Assembly: GCA_002633005.1 (NCBI GenBank)
Contig: NMRA01000107.1
Span: 425,694-466,466, forward strand
Length of the DNA stretch: 40,773 nucleotides
Direction of reading: 5' to 3'
Origin: Phoronis australis
Lineage: Eukaryota; Phoronida; Phoronidae
Position numbers and translations under genes: made by a program. The first letter of the stretch is position 1, and every line of letters begins with the position of its first letter. This document shows, piece after piece, positions 1 through 11,069 of this stretch. The notes beneath the pieces were generated by a model. That model was not told the DNA's origin, did not search any database, and saw nothing but the letters and a program-made list of their open reading frames with translations.

Positions 1-425
1 ATGAGTTCTTACCACTATAGGCCACCCAGTAATGACTGAACAGCTCATGTGTTCGGTGGTGTCTTCTGAATTGAAGTAAACTTTCTCACAGATTGAAACA
101 CCAGTTTTCACTGGGATTATTTCAACTTGATACTCATTATAAACTAAATTATGGTGACAGACAGTCCTCAACGTGATTTTTTCACGGGCAAGCTAAAACA
201 GTAACAACTAATTAATGATATGGGGAATCATTCTGAAACCCACAACAAAAATCACATGTAGTTGTAGATTCTGCACCTGACTGCCAGAGAACAAAACAAG
301 TGCCTAGAAATTAAAATAAATATTATAGTGAGTGAGAGGTGTCAATAACATGACCGAACAGAAATGCCACACAAAATCAGTGACGTGTAAATTTATCCTG
401 ACAGACAATTTGGTATGCATCTCTT
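1..425. other. No gene recognised
   Basis: AT-rich sequence without a convincing exon, repeat or RNA gene that I can identify. Confidence 0.5.
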
Positions 426-630
426 TTAGGCAATGAAATCGAGAGTGGTGACATATGTTGCCCTCGTTTCCCTCGGCCGCGCGAAGCAACGCGTAGAAGC
501 TGACGCAATATGACGAATGTTGGTGTTGATGGTCATGCCAACATAATACACCCTGGACCCAGAACTGCTGATACATAGGTCTAACGCCTCAGACCCATTT
601 GGGCACCCACAGTAAAGCGTCACACTTTTA
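426..630 (-). other. Candidate terminal exon, unknown protein
   Basis: On the minus strand a strong acceptor (pyrimidine run then CAG, read from 645 to 631) is followed by an open frame of about 67 codons ending in TAA at 428-426. The peptide is cysteine-rich at its start (YCGCPNGSEALDLC) and I do not recognise it. No upstream coding exon was found, so this rests only on the splice signal and the open frame. It could equally be chance. Confidence 0.2.
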
Positions 631-790
631 CTGAAAAAAAGTAATTGCGGGCGGTCTGATACACGTTGTGCCAGACGTGCGCAGGCCTCGCATGTGGGCC
701 CATTGCACTGATCACCTAAACATATTTTTATGCTTTATAATATAAGGTTAAAACCTAGCTGAGGAGCTAGAAACCTGGCTCAAGGGTTTA

Positions 791-866
791 GCAGTGTGAC
801 CTGGTGGAACTCGAACCCACGATCTCGAGTAATGAAAGCGGGCACTTTTCAACCAGGCCACACTGC
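791..866 (-). repeat. tRNA-like head of a SINE
   Basis: Read on the minus strand this 76-nt segment has an A-box-like stretch (TGGCCTGGTTG) and a near-perfect B box (GGTTCGAGTTCC) within a 5-bp T stem and 7-nt loop. The ends pair over 14 bp with one mismatch (791-804 with 853-866). Six extra bases between the T stem and the outer 7-bp stem, and the lack of a clear anticodon arm, argue against a working tRNA gene. A tRNA-derived SINE or foldback is more likely. The extent of the SINE body, which would lie below 791, is not clear. Confidence 0.6.
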
Positions 867-1680
867 CTCCTCTTTTACTAGAAAAGCTCGCAGGCAGTTT
901 TATCCATCTCGGCGCCATGAGCACCCCCCCCCCCGCAAGTCTACCCGACGAGGTCGGAGGGAAAGTACAGAACCGGAAGCAGTCAACGGGAGACCAGTTA
1001 GCTTCAAGTGGCAGCAAGATGTCTCTTGAAGCTTCAGGAAAACCCAGGTTGATGTGTTCCCCAGTTCTATGCAAAGGAAACTGATCAGCTACAGAAGAAG
1101 TGGCAGGCCTGGTCGGAAAAAAGAGACAGACAAAAAATGGGAATATAGTTTTTTTGGACCTCTGCGTACATATAGTCATTTCTAAATGAAATCATTAATC
1201 TCGGAGACGTCTCCTCAGTTCATCCACGTCATGGCCGACCCAATTGAGTGAAGTAGGTTTTGTACAGGAAGATTCCATGAAAAGAATTCTACCTTGACAC
1301 CCTAACCGGTCATGATTGGACGACTGGACCGGTTTGCCCAGCACACAATCTACTGTTTTAGATCAAAGATGCCGCCATGCTGTTTTATTAAATCGCCGGG
1401 GCCCAGGATGCTGATGTCATCATTCTCTAGACAATGAGACCCATCATATACACAATGGGGCGCCAATTGTAAATTTAAATTATAGTTTTGTAAGTCAGTA
1501 AATAGCACACTTGTATAGTTCATTAAAAGCACACGTCATTAAGTTTTTAAATTTTGAAAATTGGACGAAATGTGACGTTTACAACCTAAAACGTTTGTTT
1601 AAGGTTGCAATATGATCCTCAATAATTCTACTGGATTTACAACATAATTGAGCTAATTACCAAACCAACAGGCAGCAGTT
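867..1680. other. No gene recognised
   Basis: Contains a short C run (about 925-934) and short open frames without recognisable content. Confidence 0.4.
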
Positions 1681-2690
1681 GGATTTTGAGGTAAGTCAAG
1701 TGTCAATCATTCTACAATTCTTTGCATGGGTAGACAATAGATTTCGGCCGGGAACCGCGAAAACTGTGAGAATTTTTTTCTGTTGACTCAAACACGGTTG
1801 CGGAGAACACCTGATCACCAAGAAAGTACGCACACTGCGTACAAAAGATACGATAGACCGGGCTGTCAGACGGCGCACTGCTTGGCGGCCCCAGTGACTA
1901 GTTATCTTTGCCCGCCGGGCACTGAGCCCAGGTAAGTATTGCGTGTTGTTAATGAGTGATTCAAAAAGTGACCAAAAGTGAGTGGAAGCAATCGTTTGTA
2001 CCGTAAACCAAAACAGAAGAATCCAAACACTGCATGCCGGTTCAAGATGTATATAATACCAGCTTAATTACCCCCATCGTGCAGCTGGTTTCTTTTGGGC
2101 CGCGAAGTCGCTCCATGTAGGCTGCCTAGGTTTAAGCTGGGCAAAAACCTCACACGGATTGCAACACCCGAGGAAAGTTATTTAGTGTTCCGCATACCGC
2201 AATAAGAGACAGTGACTACACACTGCAGACAGTCAGTATTGCGTCATGGCTACAAACGACTGAAACCAGGGCAAGCACGACGGAATTCGCCTTTAAAATC
2301 TGCTACTGTCATACACAGACTGTCGCAAACAGCTCGACATTGCAGTGATTGTTATTGTTGAAAGAATCAGAGTAAAGAAGTACACTGGCAGATACGTAGG
2401 CGACCGCCGCCATTGAGCTTTATCGACACAGTGCCAAATAGGTCGAACACCTGGTAAGGGTTGTCAGCAGCGGACGGACTGTAAAGGTATGTTGCCACTG
2501 CAAATTCATACATAGCTATATGCTTGAATGTTGTCTACGAAACATTCAAACCTCTAGATTGTCGCGCAGTGTCTGGCTAGACTGACACTGCCTCGGGCGC
2601 GCCGCGAGACAGTGACCACTCTATGCAGTGGCTTCCCCTTTAGCCTGCTCGGATGCATTGGAGGAGGCCCTCATAGGTAAACAGACTGTG
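1681..2690 (+). promoter_or_regulatory. GC-richer stretch with splice-donor-like sites; possible 5' exon or promoter
   Basis: Three good plus-strand donors occur here: GAG|GTAAGTC at 1690/1691, CAG|GTAAGTATT at 1931/1932 and AAAG|GTATGTT at 2486/2487. The stretch is richer in G, C and CpG than its surroundings (for example around 1860-1930 and 2575-2660). The next plus-strand acceptor that leads to a clear gene is at 4129, so one of these could end a 5' untranslated or short coding exon of the coiled-coil gene. This is inference; no transcript evidence is visible. Confidence 0.3.
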
Positions 2691-3193
2691 TGTATCAGTT
2701 GTCTAACTTTTACAATTGAGAACTGATCGGTTGAGGTAATGGTGCTTTACACTGAGTCGGTTCATGTGTATTTCGCCGAGTACCTGCCGTGATTCGCGTG
2801 AGTTCATGCCCGCGCGTCAAACTTCTGAAATTTCTATCATCAGGAAATGCGTAGACTTGTATTTACTGAAAATATGTTTATTAGAAATATTCGTTCATTT
2901 AGGGTTTGACTGGGATGCTTCTTCGGGTTGTTGCTGTAAATTTATGGTGACATTTAAAATCTGCCCAATACCCTCGGTGGCTATATTTAGTACTGAGCGC
3001 GGGGATTCCCCGCTAGTCACGAGCTCACTCGGCAACATCTTGGAATGTTGCCAGACTACATAAATAACGTGTGGAAGTCATTGTTGATGCGTCAATGGCT
3101 GCATGCAGATCTAGGTCAGAAACTAATGTTATGTGCTGCCTTTTCTCCTTCATGGCTGAAATCAAAATGCGGCGACTACTTTGCAACCAAGTG

Positions 3194-3527
3194 TCAAGGT
3201 ACCAAAACTACACGGTTAACGGACTCATAAACACGGTCACGGACGCATGAACACTACTCATGTACCTGCTAACACCGTTCACTCACAAACACGGGAACGG
3301 AATCACAAAACACTATCCATTCACCCAAGTACACGGGACACGGACTCACATTCACGAAGAAACACGGTTAACGAACCGCCAAACACAGTTTACGGACAAA
3401 ATTTAGATGTCAGCTGACCCGGGTAGCCGATGAGTTCGTGTCCCGTGTATTTGGGTGAATGGATCGTGTTTTGTGAGTCCGTGACCGTGTTTATGAGTCC
3501 GTTAACCGTGTAGTTTAGATACCTTGA
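3194..3527. repeat. Long imperfect inverted repeat (foldback element)
   Basis: The right arm (3432-3527, 96 bp), reverse-complemented, matches the left arm (3194-3347) nearly base for base, apart from about 58 extra bp in the left arm (about 3244-3301) built from the same ACGG/ACAC-type motifs. The loop is about 84 bp (3348-3431). Arms open with TCAAGGTA and contain ACACGGTTAACGGACTCA. No open frame lies inside and no clear target duplication was found. It looks like a foldback or MITE-like element. Confidence 0.8.
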
Positions 3528-4113
3528 ATGTGCAAACGTGTTTGGGCGAAAGTATAATCACAACGGGTAGTGTTGCAAGAACCCTGTAGTTGCTCGTTGG
3601 TGCCGATTGACAACATTTAGACCATGATGTGTGAATAAGTTAACAAAAAGGGAAAAAAAACGGTTCATATTGTTCTTAAAGTTAGTCTTACGGAATCGAG
3701 TTTGCTAGTAACAACTGAAGGCTTTATGTAACAAATCTACCCCGCGAACAAAGCCAGCGGTCATTTTTCACATATTAAAGCTACCAGAGGAGGAGCCTGC
3801 TTTATTTGATCAACTGTCTTATAAATTTTATCTAATTTTTCAACTAAATAATTGCGGAGTGTCGCGGAGACTTTTGACAAAAACTTCCGCAATTGGGATC
3901 GACCGATATACTTAAATTCACTGACATAACATGTGTCTTAGTTTAACATCCTGTATAAATATGATGTAATCTCAAGTTGGGCTGTGATTTATGCGTGAAG
4001 TTTTTTCTTCAACATCATGTGCATAATAAAGTAGAAATGACTGAAACAATTTCTTGTGGTTGGTAATAGTCAACAGTCTTGTGAATAGCCGACGAGAAAT
4101 GTGTTGCAAACCA
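3528..4113. other. No gene recognised; probable intron or 5' flank
   Basis: AT-rich stretch leading into the splice acceptor at 4129. Nothing else recognised. Confidence 0.4.
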
Positions 4114-4129
4114 TTTGTCTATTTTTCAG
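4114..4129 (+). promoter_or_regulatory. Splice acceptor of the coiled-coil gene
   Basis: A T-rich tract ending in TTTTTCAG directly precedes the open frame. The frame stays open into the acceptor, so coding could continue from an upstream exon in phase 0 or start at the ATG four bases inside the exon. Confidence 0.65.
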
Positions 4130-4132
4130 GAA

Positions 4133-4939
4133 ATGCCGCGCGTGGATGAGCCGAGAGAGTTGAGGGAGATCGACTCGCTGTACGCTTGCCTTAAAAATAG
4201 TGATGCTGCTCGTAAAGAATTGGTTGAACAGAACGAAGCGTTGCGGAATAAGGTGTTGGAGCTTCAAGAGGCAGATTCAGCATCAATGGCAATGATTAAA
4301 CAGCTGCGCATAGAGAATGAGGCGTTGCTTGAGAACAGTCGAGCTAAGCAGCCGGAAAGTCAGTTGCCTGAACCCATCGAAGTGTCGAAAGGGATCAGTA
4401 CACAAGGGTCTGGCTTTGAATATTTGAGGAGGCGTGTGGAGGAACTAGAGGACGAGTTGAATGTATATAGGATTAAAGTTGGAACTGAAGATATGTTGCT
4501 AGATATGAGGGACAAATTTATTAAAGATCAGGAGAGTAAAATCAAGCGACTGGAAGATCAAGTCAGGTTTTTAACCAGCACTCAGAACGACAGTTCAGGT
4601 TCATGCGCCAACTTTTTTGATGAAATTTCTGCTCGTGCTGAACGGATCCGCCCGCGGGACCCGTTGCGCCTAAGCAGACGGTTCCGGACGGAAAAAATAA
4701 AAAACGAATGTCAACGTTGCCACAAACCAATCCCGACTGGTGAGGAGTTCTCAAAGTGCAGGTATCATAATCGCAAGCCGCTATCAATGTTCAGCTGGAG
4801 TAAAATGGATGACTATAAATCCCTTGCTACGGAACCGGGAAAATATTCAAAGCATATGTTGTGGCCTTGTTGCGGTTGGTTTAACACGCGAGCCGGACGT
4901 GGGTGCATGACAAACACGCATCACGTCATGATCAAATAG
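4133..4939 (+). CDS. Coiled-coil protein with C-terminal CHORD-like zinc motif
   Basis: 268 codons from the first ATG, three bases inside an exon that begins after a good acceptor (4129); upstream coding exons cannot be excluded. Residues about 10-70 and 95-148 are heptad-rich, charged coiled coils (for example VEELEDELNVY). The C-terminal third carries C-x2-C (193, 196), C-x2-H (209, 212), then W-x-CC (246, 247), GC (258) and H263/H264. Spacing CC-x10-C-x4-H and the RYHNRKPL stretch recall CHORD zinc domains, in which paired Cys/His sets bind two zinc ions, but the first pair is closer than in classic CHORD. Seen: the motif. Inferred: a zinc-binding, self-associating cytosolic protein. No function is assigned. 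The stop is followed 240 bp later by AATAAA (5180), consistent with a final exon. No frame damage and no repeat signature, so probably a live gene. Confidence 0.8.
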   Translation: MPRVDEPRELREIDSLYACLKNSDAARKELVEQNEALRNKVLELQEADSASMAMIKQLRIENEALLENSRAKQPESQLPEPIEVSKGISTQGSGFEYLRRRVEELEDELNVYRIKVGTEDMLLDMRDKFIKDQESKIKRLEDQVRFLTSTQNDSSGSCANFFDEISARAERIRPRDPLRLSRRFRTEKIKNECQRCHKPIPTGEEFSKCRYHNRKPLSMFSWSKMDDYKSLATEPGKYSKHMLWPCCGWFNTRAGRGCMTNTHHVMIK

Positions 4940-5179
4940 GGTGTTCGCATTATATGAACATGTGATATGTTTGCCACAGTCCTGTGTATGTTTGTGAACT
5001 GGTCAGTGAGATGGCGTAAGAATTAGTGCATGTCTCACTCGTTTGTGTTTATTGTATTTGACTACTTGAATCATAATATTAATTTGCAGGTAGTCCATTC
5101 AATTGTGCTATTTATATATGTATTGTACGTAACACGGAATGTTAATGCAAAACTGTATATTTATATTTCATTCATTGAA

Positions 5180-5185
5180 AATAAA
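5180..5185 (+). terminator. Polyadenylation signal
   Basis: AATAAA 240 bp after the stop codon of the coiled-coil gene; probable 3' end of its transcript shortly after. Confidence 0.6.
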
Positions 5186-5340
5186 GCTTCCAATATAGTA
5201 CTCATGCTGTATACGGTAAAAACAACTGGGAATGGTGACTGGTTTGTGGCGTAACCTGTTACACGCTGAATATTTTTCACTGTGGTATTTTCCACAAAAA
5301 TTCTCGTACCCACAAACTTCCATTTCCTTATCAGTTGGAA

Positions 5341-5364
5341 CTAGGAACCAGTACTGGTTCCTAG
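5341..5364. repeat. Perfect 24-bp palindrome
   Basis: Two perfect 12-base half sites centred on AGTACT, no spacer; half site CTAGGAACCAGT. The symmetry stops at both edges. It lies 155 bp after the polyadenylation signal of the coiled-coil gene. Confidence 0.85.
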
Positions 5365-7735
5365 GTTGGAAGCTTCAGCTCAAAATTTATCCCTCGCAGC
5401 CAGCGCCATCTGTTAGTGACTGGGTGCATTTTCTATTTTCCTTCGCCCTCGGCTTTGTCGTACTTGTCTCACTGTTCTGGGATAGGTAGGTTGGTAGGTA
5501 AAATATTTGTCCCGCTTCATCGTCGATGATTGTTAAATTTTTGTTGATGAAATGTTTTTTTAAAATAGAAACACATTTCATGTCATTCTGCTAATAATTA
5601 GTTTCACTTGTGCGCATATTTTTGCGTGAGAAAAACATAATTGTCGTTATTGGACGTCCACTGTAAGTGGCGGGCCTAATTTAACTTGCTACAGTGTAGG
5701 AGGCAATGTGTTCTTAAATCTAAAAATCTGAATCGTATTGTTCTTGACTGAAATCTGTGCATAACGAGTTTTCTTGGGCTTTTCGAAGCCTGAGTACATT
5801 TATCTATAATTAAGTAAGCACGTTTTCAAATACAATAAGGTGATCTATATTGCTAAAAATAACAGTGATGGGCCCCCAAACGGAAAATCTAGCATTGAAA
5901 GAAGCTTCTCTTCTACGTGTTTTGCTGTGTCTTCCTTATCTCGTCTGCCCCTGCGGGACCTACGCCCGGCCTACGACCAAGGCGGTTGCCACGGTTTTTT
6001 ACTTTGACTCCGGCAAATTATCGAGGGGCATATGCCCCCGTCCCTCGCGATTCCTGCTCCCCTGTATGATGAAATATGTATACAAAAATACAGGGTCACA
6101 ATTGCGATCTTTTCAGTCACGGTCTAACTGTCGTTCACGAATTTTAAATGCGATCAATTAGCTGACATTGAGGGTTAATTAATGCAAGTACTTTAATTAA
6201 ACTACAGTTCAGTCATCAACTTGAAATCGTTCGTTCGCAGTTACTCTACACTTTGAGTTAATGAGTTATTGCTCGTGAGCACAGGCACTTGGTGGCGCCT
6301 CTGGGCCTAGTGCATTGCCCAACTTGGATTCGTTCCAAGTTAGCCCATTCACAGTGCATCAGCCTTTCAACGTCACGCTGATTGTGGTGCAGTCAGGCGT
6401 ACTGTATGTTGTGCCTGAGCTTGAGAGTTTTGTGTGAACGAGATGACGTGGGGAATTTGAGGATTGCGCAAGCATTTGCCACATGAAGTGTGTAAACCAT
6501 GATGGTCCGTTAGGGGGAGGGGGGGGGGGGNCCGTAAAATTACGCTCGTAACCACCAGCGTAAAGTGAAAAGAATTGTGTCGCCGTAAACTTACTATAAA
6601 AAAGCTATGTCTTTTATTCGCAAACTCCGCTTCCAAATCAGAAGCGGACGAATTAACTTGTCCCAGTGCCGTTTCCTCTACAATTTACAAAAATCGGATC
6701 CTCTGATCCCCAGTTGTTTGATTTCATTTCGTCGTATTTTTGATCCTATGCTCGTTTAAGTCCATTAATGTCCCTTTTGAACACGTCTTCCTCTTAATTT
6801 ATTCAACCTTTGGTTCACGGCCTCTTTCTTTAGAGATCTTTTCACTTTCAACTAAAGCGGCTACCAGTTTGAGATTGGCCTTTCGAAATCATTTTCGAGC
6901 GTTCACATTTCCTTTCAAAAGTCTTGAAACTACAGCATTATAGATGTTGAATCTCAAATAGATGTTTTATAACTGGCTTACAACTTTTATAGTTCGCTGT
7001 GAACCCAATGTCACAGAGGCCGCGACTCGAACTTGGTGCATTCGTTCTCGTTATGCATGCAGACGCACAACTCCCTCAGGATCAAGACTACGTTTTGTCT
7101 TCGTTTTCTCCGGCATCTTTCTATCTCATGTGCATCTCACTGACACATCATTATGGCGACTGGGTGAACAAAGGACTGAGGATAGAAACGGAACTGTTCT
7201 AAGCTTGGCGGGAGTTTCGATTTGAGTGACGCAGCCCTGTAACCTTTGACCATGGATAAGTAGTCAACAAATTTCTATGCAGTTGTGCGACTCCAAGATA
7301 GTTCTGATAAATGTTTTTTTCTCGCTACACGGTGTATACTTCGTATTCGAAATTCCCCCAGAATGAAAATAAGGTATTTTGCTCGACACTTGAAATATTG
7401 TAAAAACTGAAAATTTTTGTGAATAATGTTTGAAATATCCTTAATTGCCATTCTTGGTGTTCATCCCTTATGTTAGGGGTCTCTTAAGTAACTTTTAACA
7501 AAAAATCAGTTTGTCGTAATGCAAATACTATAAGGAAGACATTATTGGTTAATTCAGTGGTTCATTTAAACCACAAGAAATAGTGATACTTTAACAATTA
7601 AATGGGTTTAAAGTGGACGTAAACTCGCAAAGTTCATTAAACGCACAGACTCACTTGGCTTGGGTAGAACTGATTGGTCGTAATTATTGCTTATTATATC
7701 ACACAATCAGCCTGACATGGACATTACAACCATTG
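5365..7735. other. No gene recognised; contains an assembly N
   Basis: Only short open frames without family resemblance. A G run (about 6514-6530) ends at a single N at 6531, a likely sequencing stop or contig join. Confidence 0.4.
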
Positions 7736-7739
7736 ATTA

Positions 7740-9090
7740 ACACATTTTGTTAATCAATTTATTATTCATAAGACAGTGTATGCCACCGGCCCATATCACA
7801 CGTACAATACGAACAGTTAACAGCAAACACACAAATCACACGTAGAATACAGGCTATTAACAATAAAATTGTCAAATAACTTTGTTTGTCATGCGAAACA
7901 CCTGAAATAAAAATAAGCTAATATTTTGAATGACAAATTCATTTTATGAAGACATAAGATTAATGAAGTTTCGTTCACACGGATTAGAATACAAATGTTC
8001 TGGTATAAACCTTTTCCTAATGTCAGTGTATAATGTACAAATAAATAACATGTGAAACTCATTTTCAATTTTACGTTTTCCTAAGTTACAACAGAAAATA
8101 CACAAACGCTCTTCTCTGGGGATATCATTATGTCTCCCTTGTTATATTCGAAGACAGTGACAAGAACAATGAAAGCGGACAATGATTGCCCCGAGATGTT
8201 TGTCCTTGATGCCGAAAAAATGTATAGCACAGTCACTTATTCTCTGTATGAATTGAGGTAGGAAAATTTGCCTTACTTACAACAGTTTGACAAATCGAAA
8301 CAAATCCATGCGTGAATAGATCATTTTTCACCTTCGTACAATACGTTTTGCGACCTTCGTCAAGCTGTCGCATATACACTGATTTTGGAAGTCTATCATC
8401 GCTCATTTCCAGTAGCTTTATTCAAAATTTGATCAGTTTTGTCAGACAATGTACTCAGACAGGAAGTCTCCTAAACTTACCAAGGACTGCAGCGTTGCTC
8501 GCAGAAGACGGGATATTCAGAAAATACTTGAAATGATTTACCCGGACAGAATCTATACAACTTTGGTATCAAAACCCCAACATTCTGAATCATGTGTTAT
8601 GATAAGTAAAATCATTTTGCCAAATAATTTCATGGCAATGCTGGGTGATAGACCCTTGCACTTCACTGGAGCTGATTTCATTAAGACCACTAACTTCAAT
8701 GGTTGTGATACAAAGGTGTCCTGAGCGAGAGTCCAAACTAACTTTGGCATAAACAAAGTCCCAAACATTTAAAACAGTTAACGACTTCGAGGTTAGTAGC
8801 GTCAAAATACCAATTTTCGTAGCTTCTTAGTTTCCCCCATTGCGGAAAACCATTACTCGTGTCTTTTTGAGATTTACTTTTGTCCCCCAGCCCCTTCTTC
8901 TTACAATAATCTGACAATTTGCCATATTGTCAGCGTGCAATAAATTTATTATATAGGAAAACTCTTCAGAAAAGTATACGCTCTTACACTTTAACCAACT
9001 CATTTAAATGCTTTATAAATAACAATGGGGTAAGCATACAACCCTGTCTGGTACCGATTGGACATTGGAATAGATCAGTCAAACCATCTG
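7740..9090 (-). mobile_element. LINE (non-LTR retrotransposon) 3' fragment, decayed
   Basis: The minus strand reads, from 9085 downwards, reverse-transcriptase pieces: GTRQGCMLTPLLF (finger/palm), a LLHADN remnant of the catalytic (A/F)xDD box in which the second Asp is Asn, FKCLG (the YLG block), then SPSIAMKLFGKMILLIIT and SECWGF (thumb region), then a C-terminal Cys/His cluster (RLCIFCCNLG and ENEFHMLFIC). Stops and frameshifts break it throughout, so it is dead. The 3' end has GGGCCGGTGGC and an A/T tail near 7740-7780, with a 9-bp stem-loop at 7733-7757. The 5' end is cut at the edge of the large repeat at 9091. A relative lies at 18870-19985. Confidence 0.85.
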
Positions 9091-9886
9091 GGAAAATATT
9101 GCAGTGTTAGGAGCATGACGCAGTGTTTTTTTTTTGTTTTTTTTTAATCTCTTTGACACACTAATTTCACCCATTCAAGAACCGAGCAGCTAATTTTAAT
9201 TAAAATGTGTTCATCTTGCGCTGCGGAGTACAGATGTCCGCGCAGGCCAGGCGGTCGAGCTTTGCCTAGTAGTAGCTGATACGAATGATTCTAGCTGAAT
9301 GGGAATTATTTCTTTTACTTTAAACTCATTAATATTGATATTATACCATTCGGCACCATATTAAGTTTTTTTTCTGAAGTTATTTCGTCACCAATTGGTA
9401 TTTTGTCGTCAGCCTCCCGGCCGTAACGGAAGTTTCCCTGTCTAAATCTATTTTCCATATTTTCGTCAGGATATTCTAACTGTATAGCAAGGTTACTCAT
9501 CTATTTTGATATTGCTTATTCGTTGTTATGTTTGTACTGTTTACCAGAGTTAATTACTTCCAGTAAAACACGCCTAGCCCAATCGCGATAGTCGGCCTTG
9601 TTATTCAGTCGCTAGCTCAGGACTTTGACTAGTCCGTAAGTATATATGCAAGTGTCCGAAACCATCTTTGAACGTATACGGCATTGATGATTTGAACTGT
9701 TTATTCCGATAAAACAGCCAGCGACCGCATGCCTTCGCCTTTGGCTAGTGCTGGTCTCGGTGCGCACCGGGTCATCGGTTGCAGTACAGACTCCGTCCAA
9801 TTATTTTTCTGTCAAAATTTAGATGGCACATTTTGTCGACAATTCGGTTTAACTAAAGTTAAGGTCCGCTTTCTATTAGTTTATAC

Positions 9887-10138
9887 CGGTTTGCAGGCTG
9901 GTAACAGACACTGCTGTCGTAGCACAGCCGGCGTTGTAATCCTGTTTCCCGGTGTCGTGGTTAGTTCAAAATGGCGGTGTGTTCTTCGGGTCGGAATCAA
10001 TGAGTGGGGCGTTACCGTAGTTAAACTTTCATTGACTACAAATTGTGTCTTAGTTATGGGCTAGGCACTGCTCGATTCCTTATAACTTCATCTAACCATT
10101 TAATAAGGGTTAAAAACGTGTACTATTAGGACTTTAAC
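9887..10138 (+). repeat. Segment shared with an inverted copy at 29761-30016
   Basis: Reverse-complementing 29761-30016 gives a sequence roughly 70% identical by eye, sharing GGTTTGCAGGCTGGTAACAG, CAAAATGGCGGT, AGTTATGGG and AACCATTTA. The match runs across position 10013, where copies A and B part, so copy A keeps the older arrangement and copy B is the one that lost sequence. Confidence 0.7.
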
Positions 10139-11016
10139 CACTGAGCTATTCAGCAGCTGACGTCATCTTACGTGAAAAATGAGAAGACGCACATTAATCG
10201 CATGTTAAACAAACCGCATTGTACCGACATTTATTACGCTGTGCAAAATAAGACGTACATTTTCAATAAAAACGATATATTTAATTCAGTAGAATTTATC
10301 TGTCATTTTCTCTCACTTGCAAATGATCGATCTCGAGTTTAAACGTGGGTAACATGTCGTCAGGAATCTTCAGTAACCAGTGGTAACTTACCATAGCAGA
10401 CGATATTTTCATGGTGGAAGCTTGGCATGATAAGATGTGTGGTAAACTCTCCTATTTGCTTAAAACTTATTTTAAATATTCACGTTGTTTCTAGTTTGTT
10501 TAAATTTTCAAATGATTTTGAGTGAAAACATTATTTTACACGACTGACTCGGGGTTTCTTAAAAGGTCACGACCTCCGACCCTCCTCTGACATAGAAAGT
10601 AGAACCAAAGCCGAGGCAAGTTGAGCAAGGCAGATCGATCGTTCAGTATGTTGTATAATAGATTACTACATGTTTTAAGTCTTTATCCCTCCTTATCTAG
10701 AGCCCTAGTTCCAAGTTGGAACACCAGACAGAGACGTGACGCTAGTTGGTGCAAGTTACGACGAAAACGCACTAACAGTCTGTAATATGAACAACCATGC
10801 CATGGAGCATTAAAATGGTTAGTGTCGCACTGTGTTTGGTTGACGGCGACCAAACCGCGCATTACACTTTTGTCGGACTTTCCGTGGCTTATTTTTGTCA
10901 GTCACGGTAACAGTAACGCGTCGAATTTACGGTAACCATAATTTGAAACCAAATGTGACCGGAGAATCCGGATGTAAAAAAAGCTTAACGGACTTTTGGG
11001 CTTGGTGACGTGCTTG

Positions 11017-11069
11017 TGGCGCAGTGGTAAAGGCGTGGCTTATGAATGAGAAGATCCCCGGATTGAATC
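11017..11069 (+). repeat. tRNA-like promoter boxes (SINE-like), copy A
   Basis: A-box match TGGCGCAGTGG at 11017-11027 and a weak B box (CCGGATTGAATC, 11058-11069) spaced as in a tRNA. No acceptor stem pairs, so this is a degenerate tRNA-derived segment inside the large repeat. Confidence 0.45.

Noticed and set aside
748-1179. 143-codon minus-strand open frame
   Set aside because: Its only recognisable part (SWVRVPPG) is the translation of a tRNA-like B box, so it is SINE sequence.
5850-6161. 103-codon plus-strand open frame
   Set aside because: First codon is not ATG, composition is unremarkable and there is no recognisable motif or splice border.
6962-7225. Overlapping plus-strand open frames near 7 kb
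   Set aside because: Two competing frames over the same bases, no domain recognised; an acceptor-like TTTTATAG precedes them, but no donor or partner exon was found.
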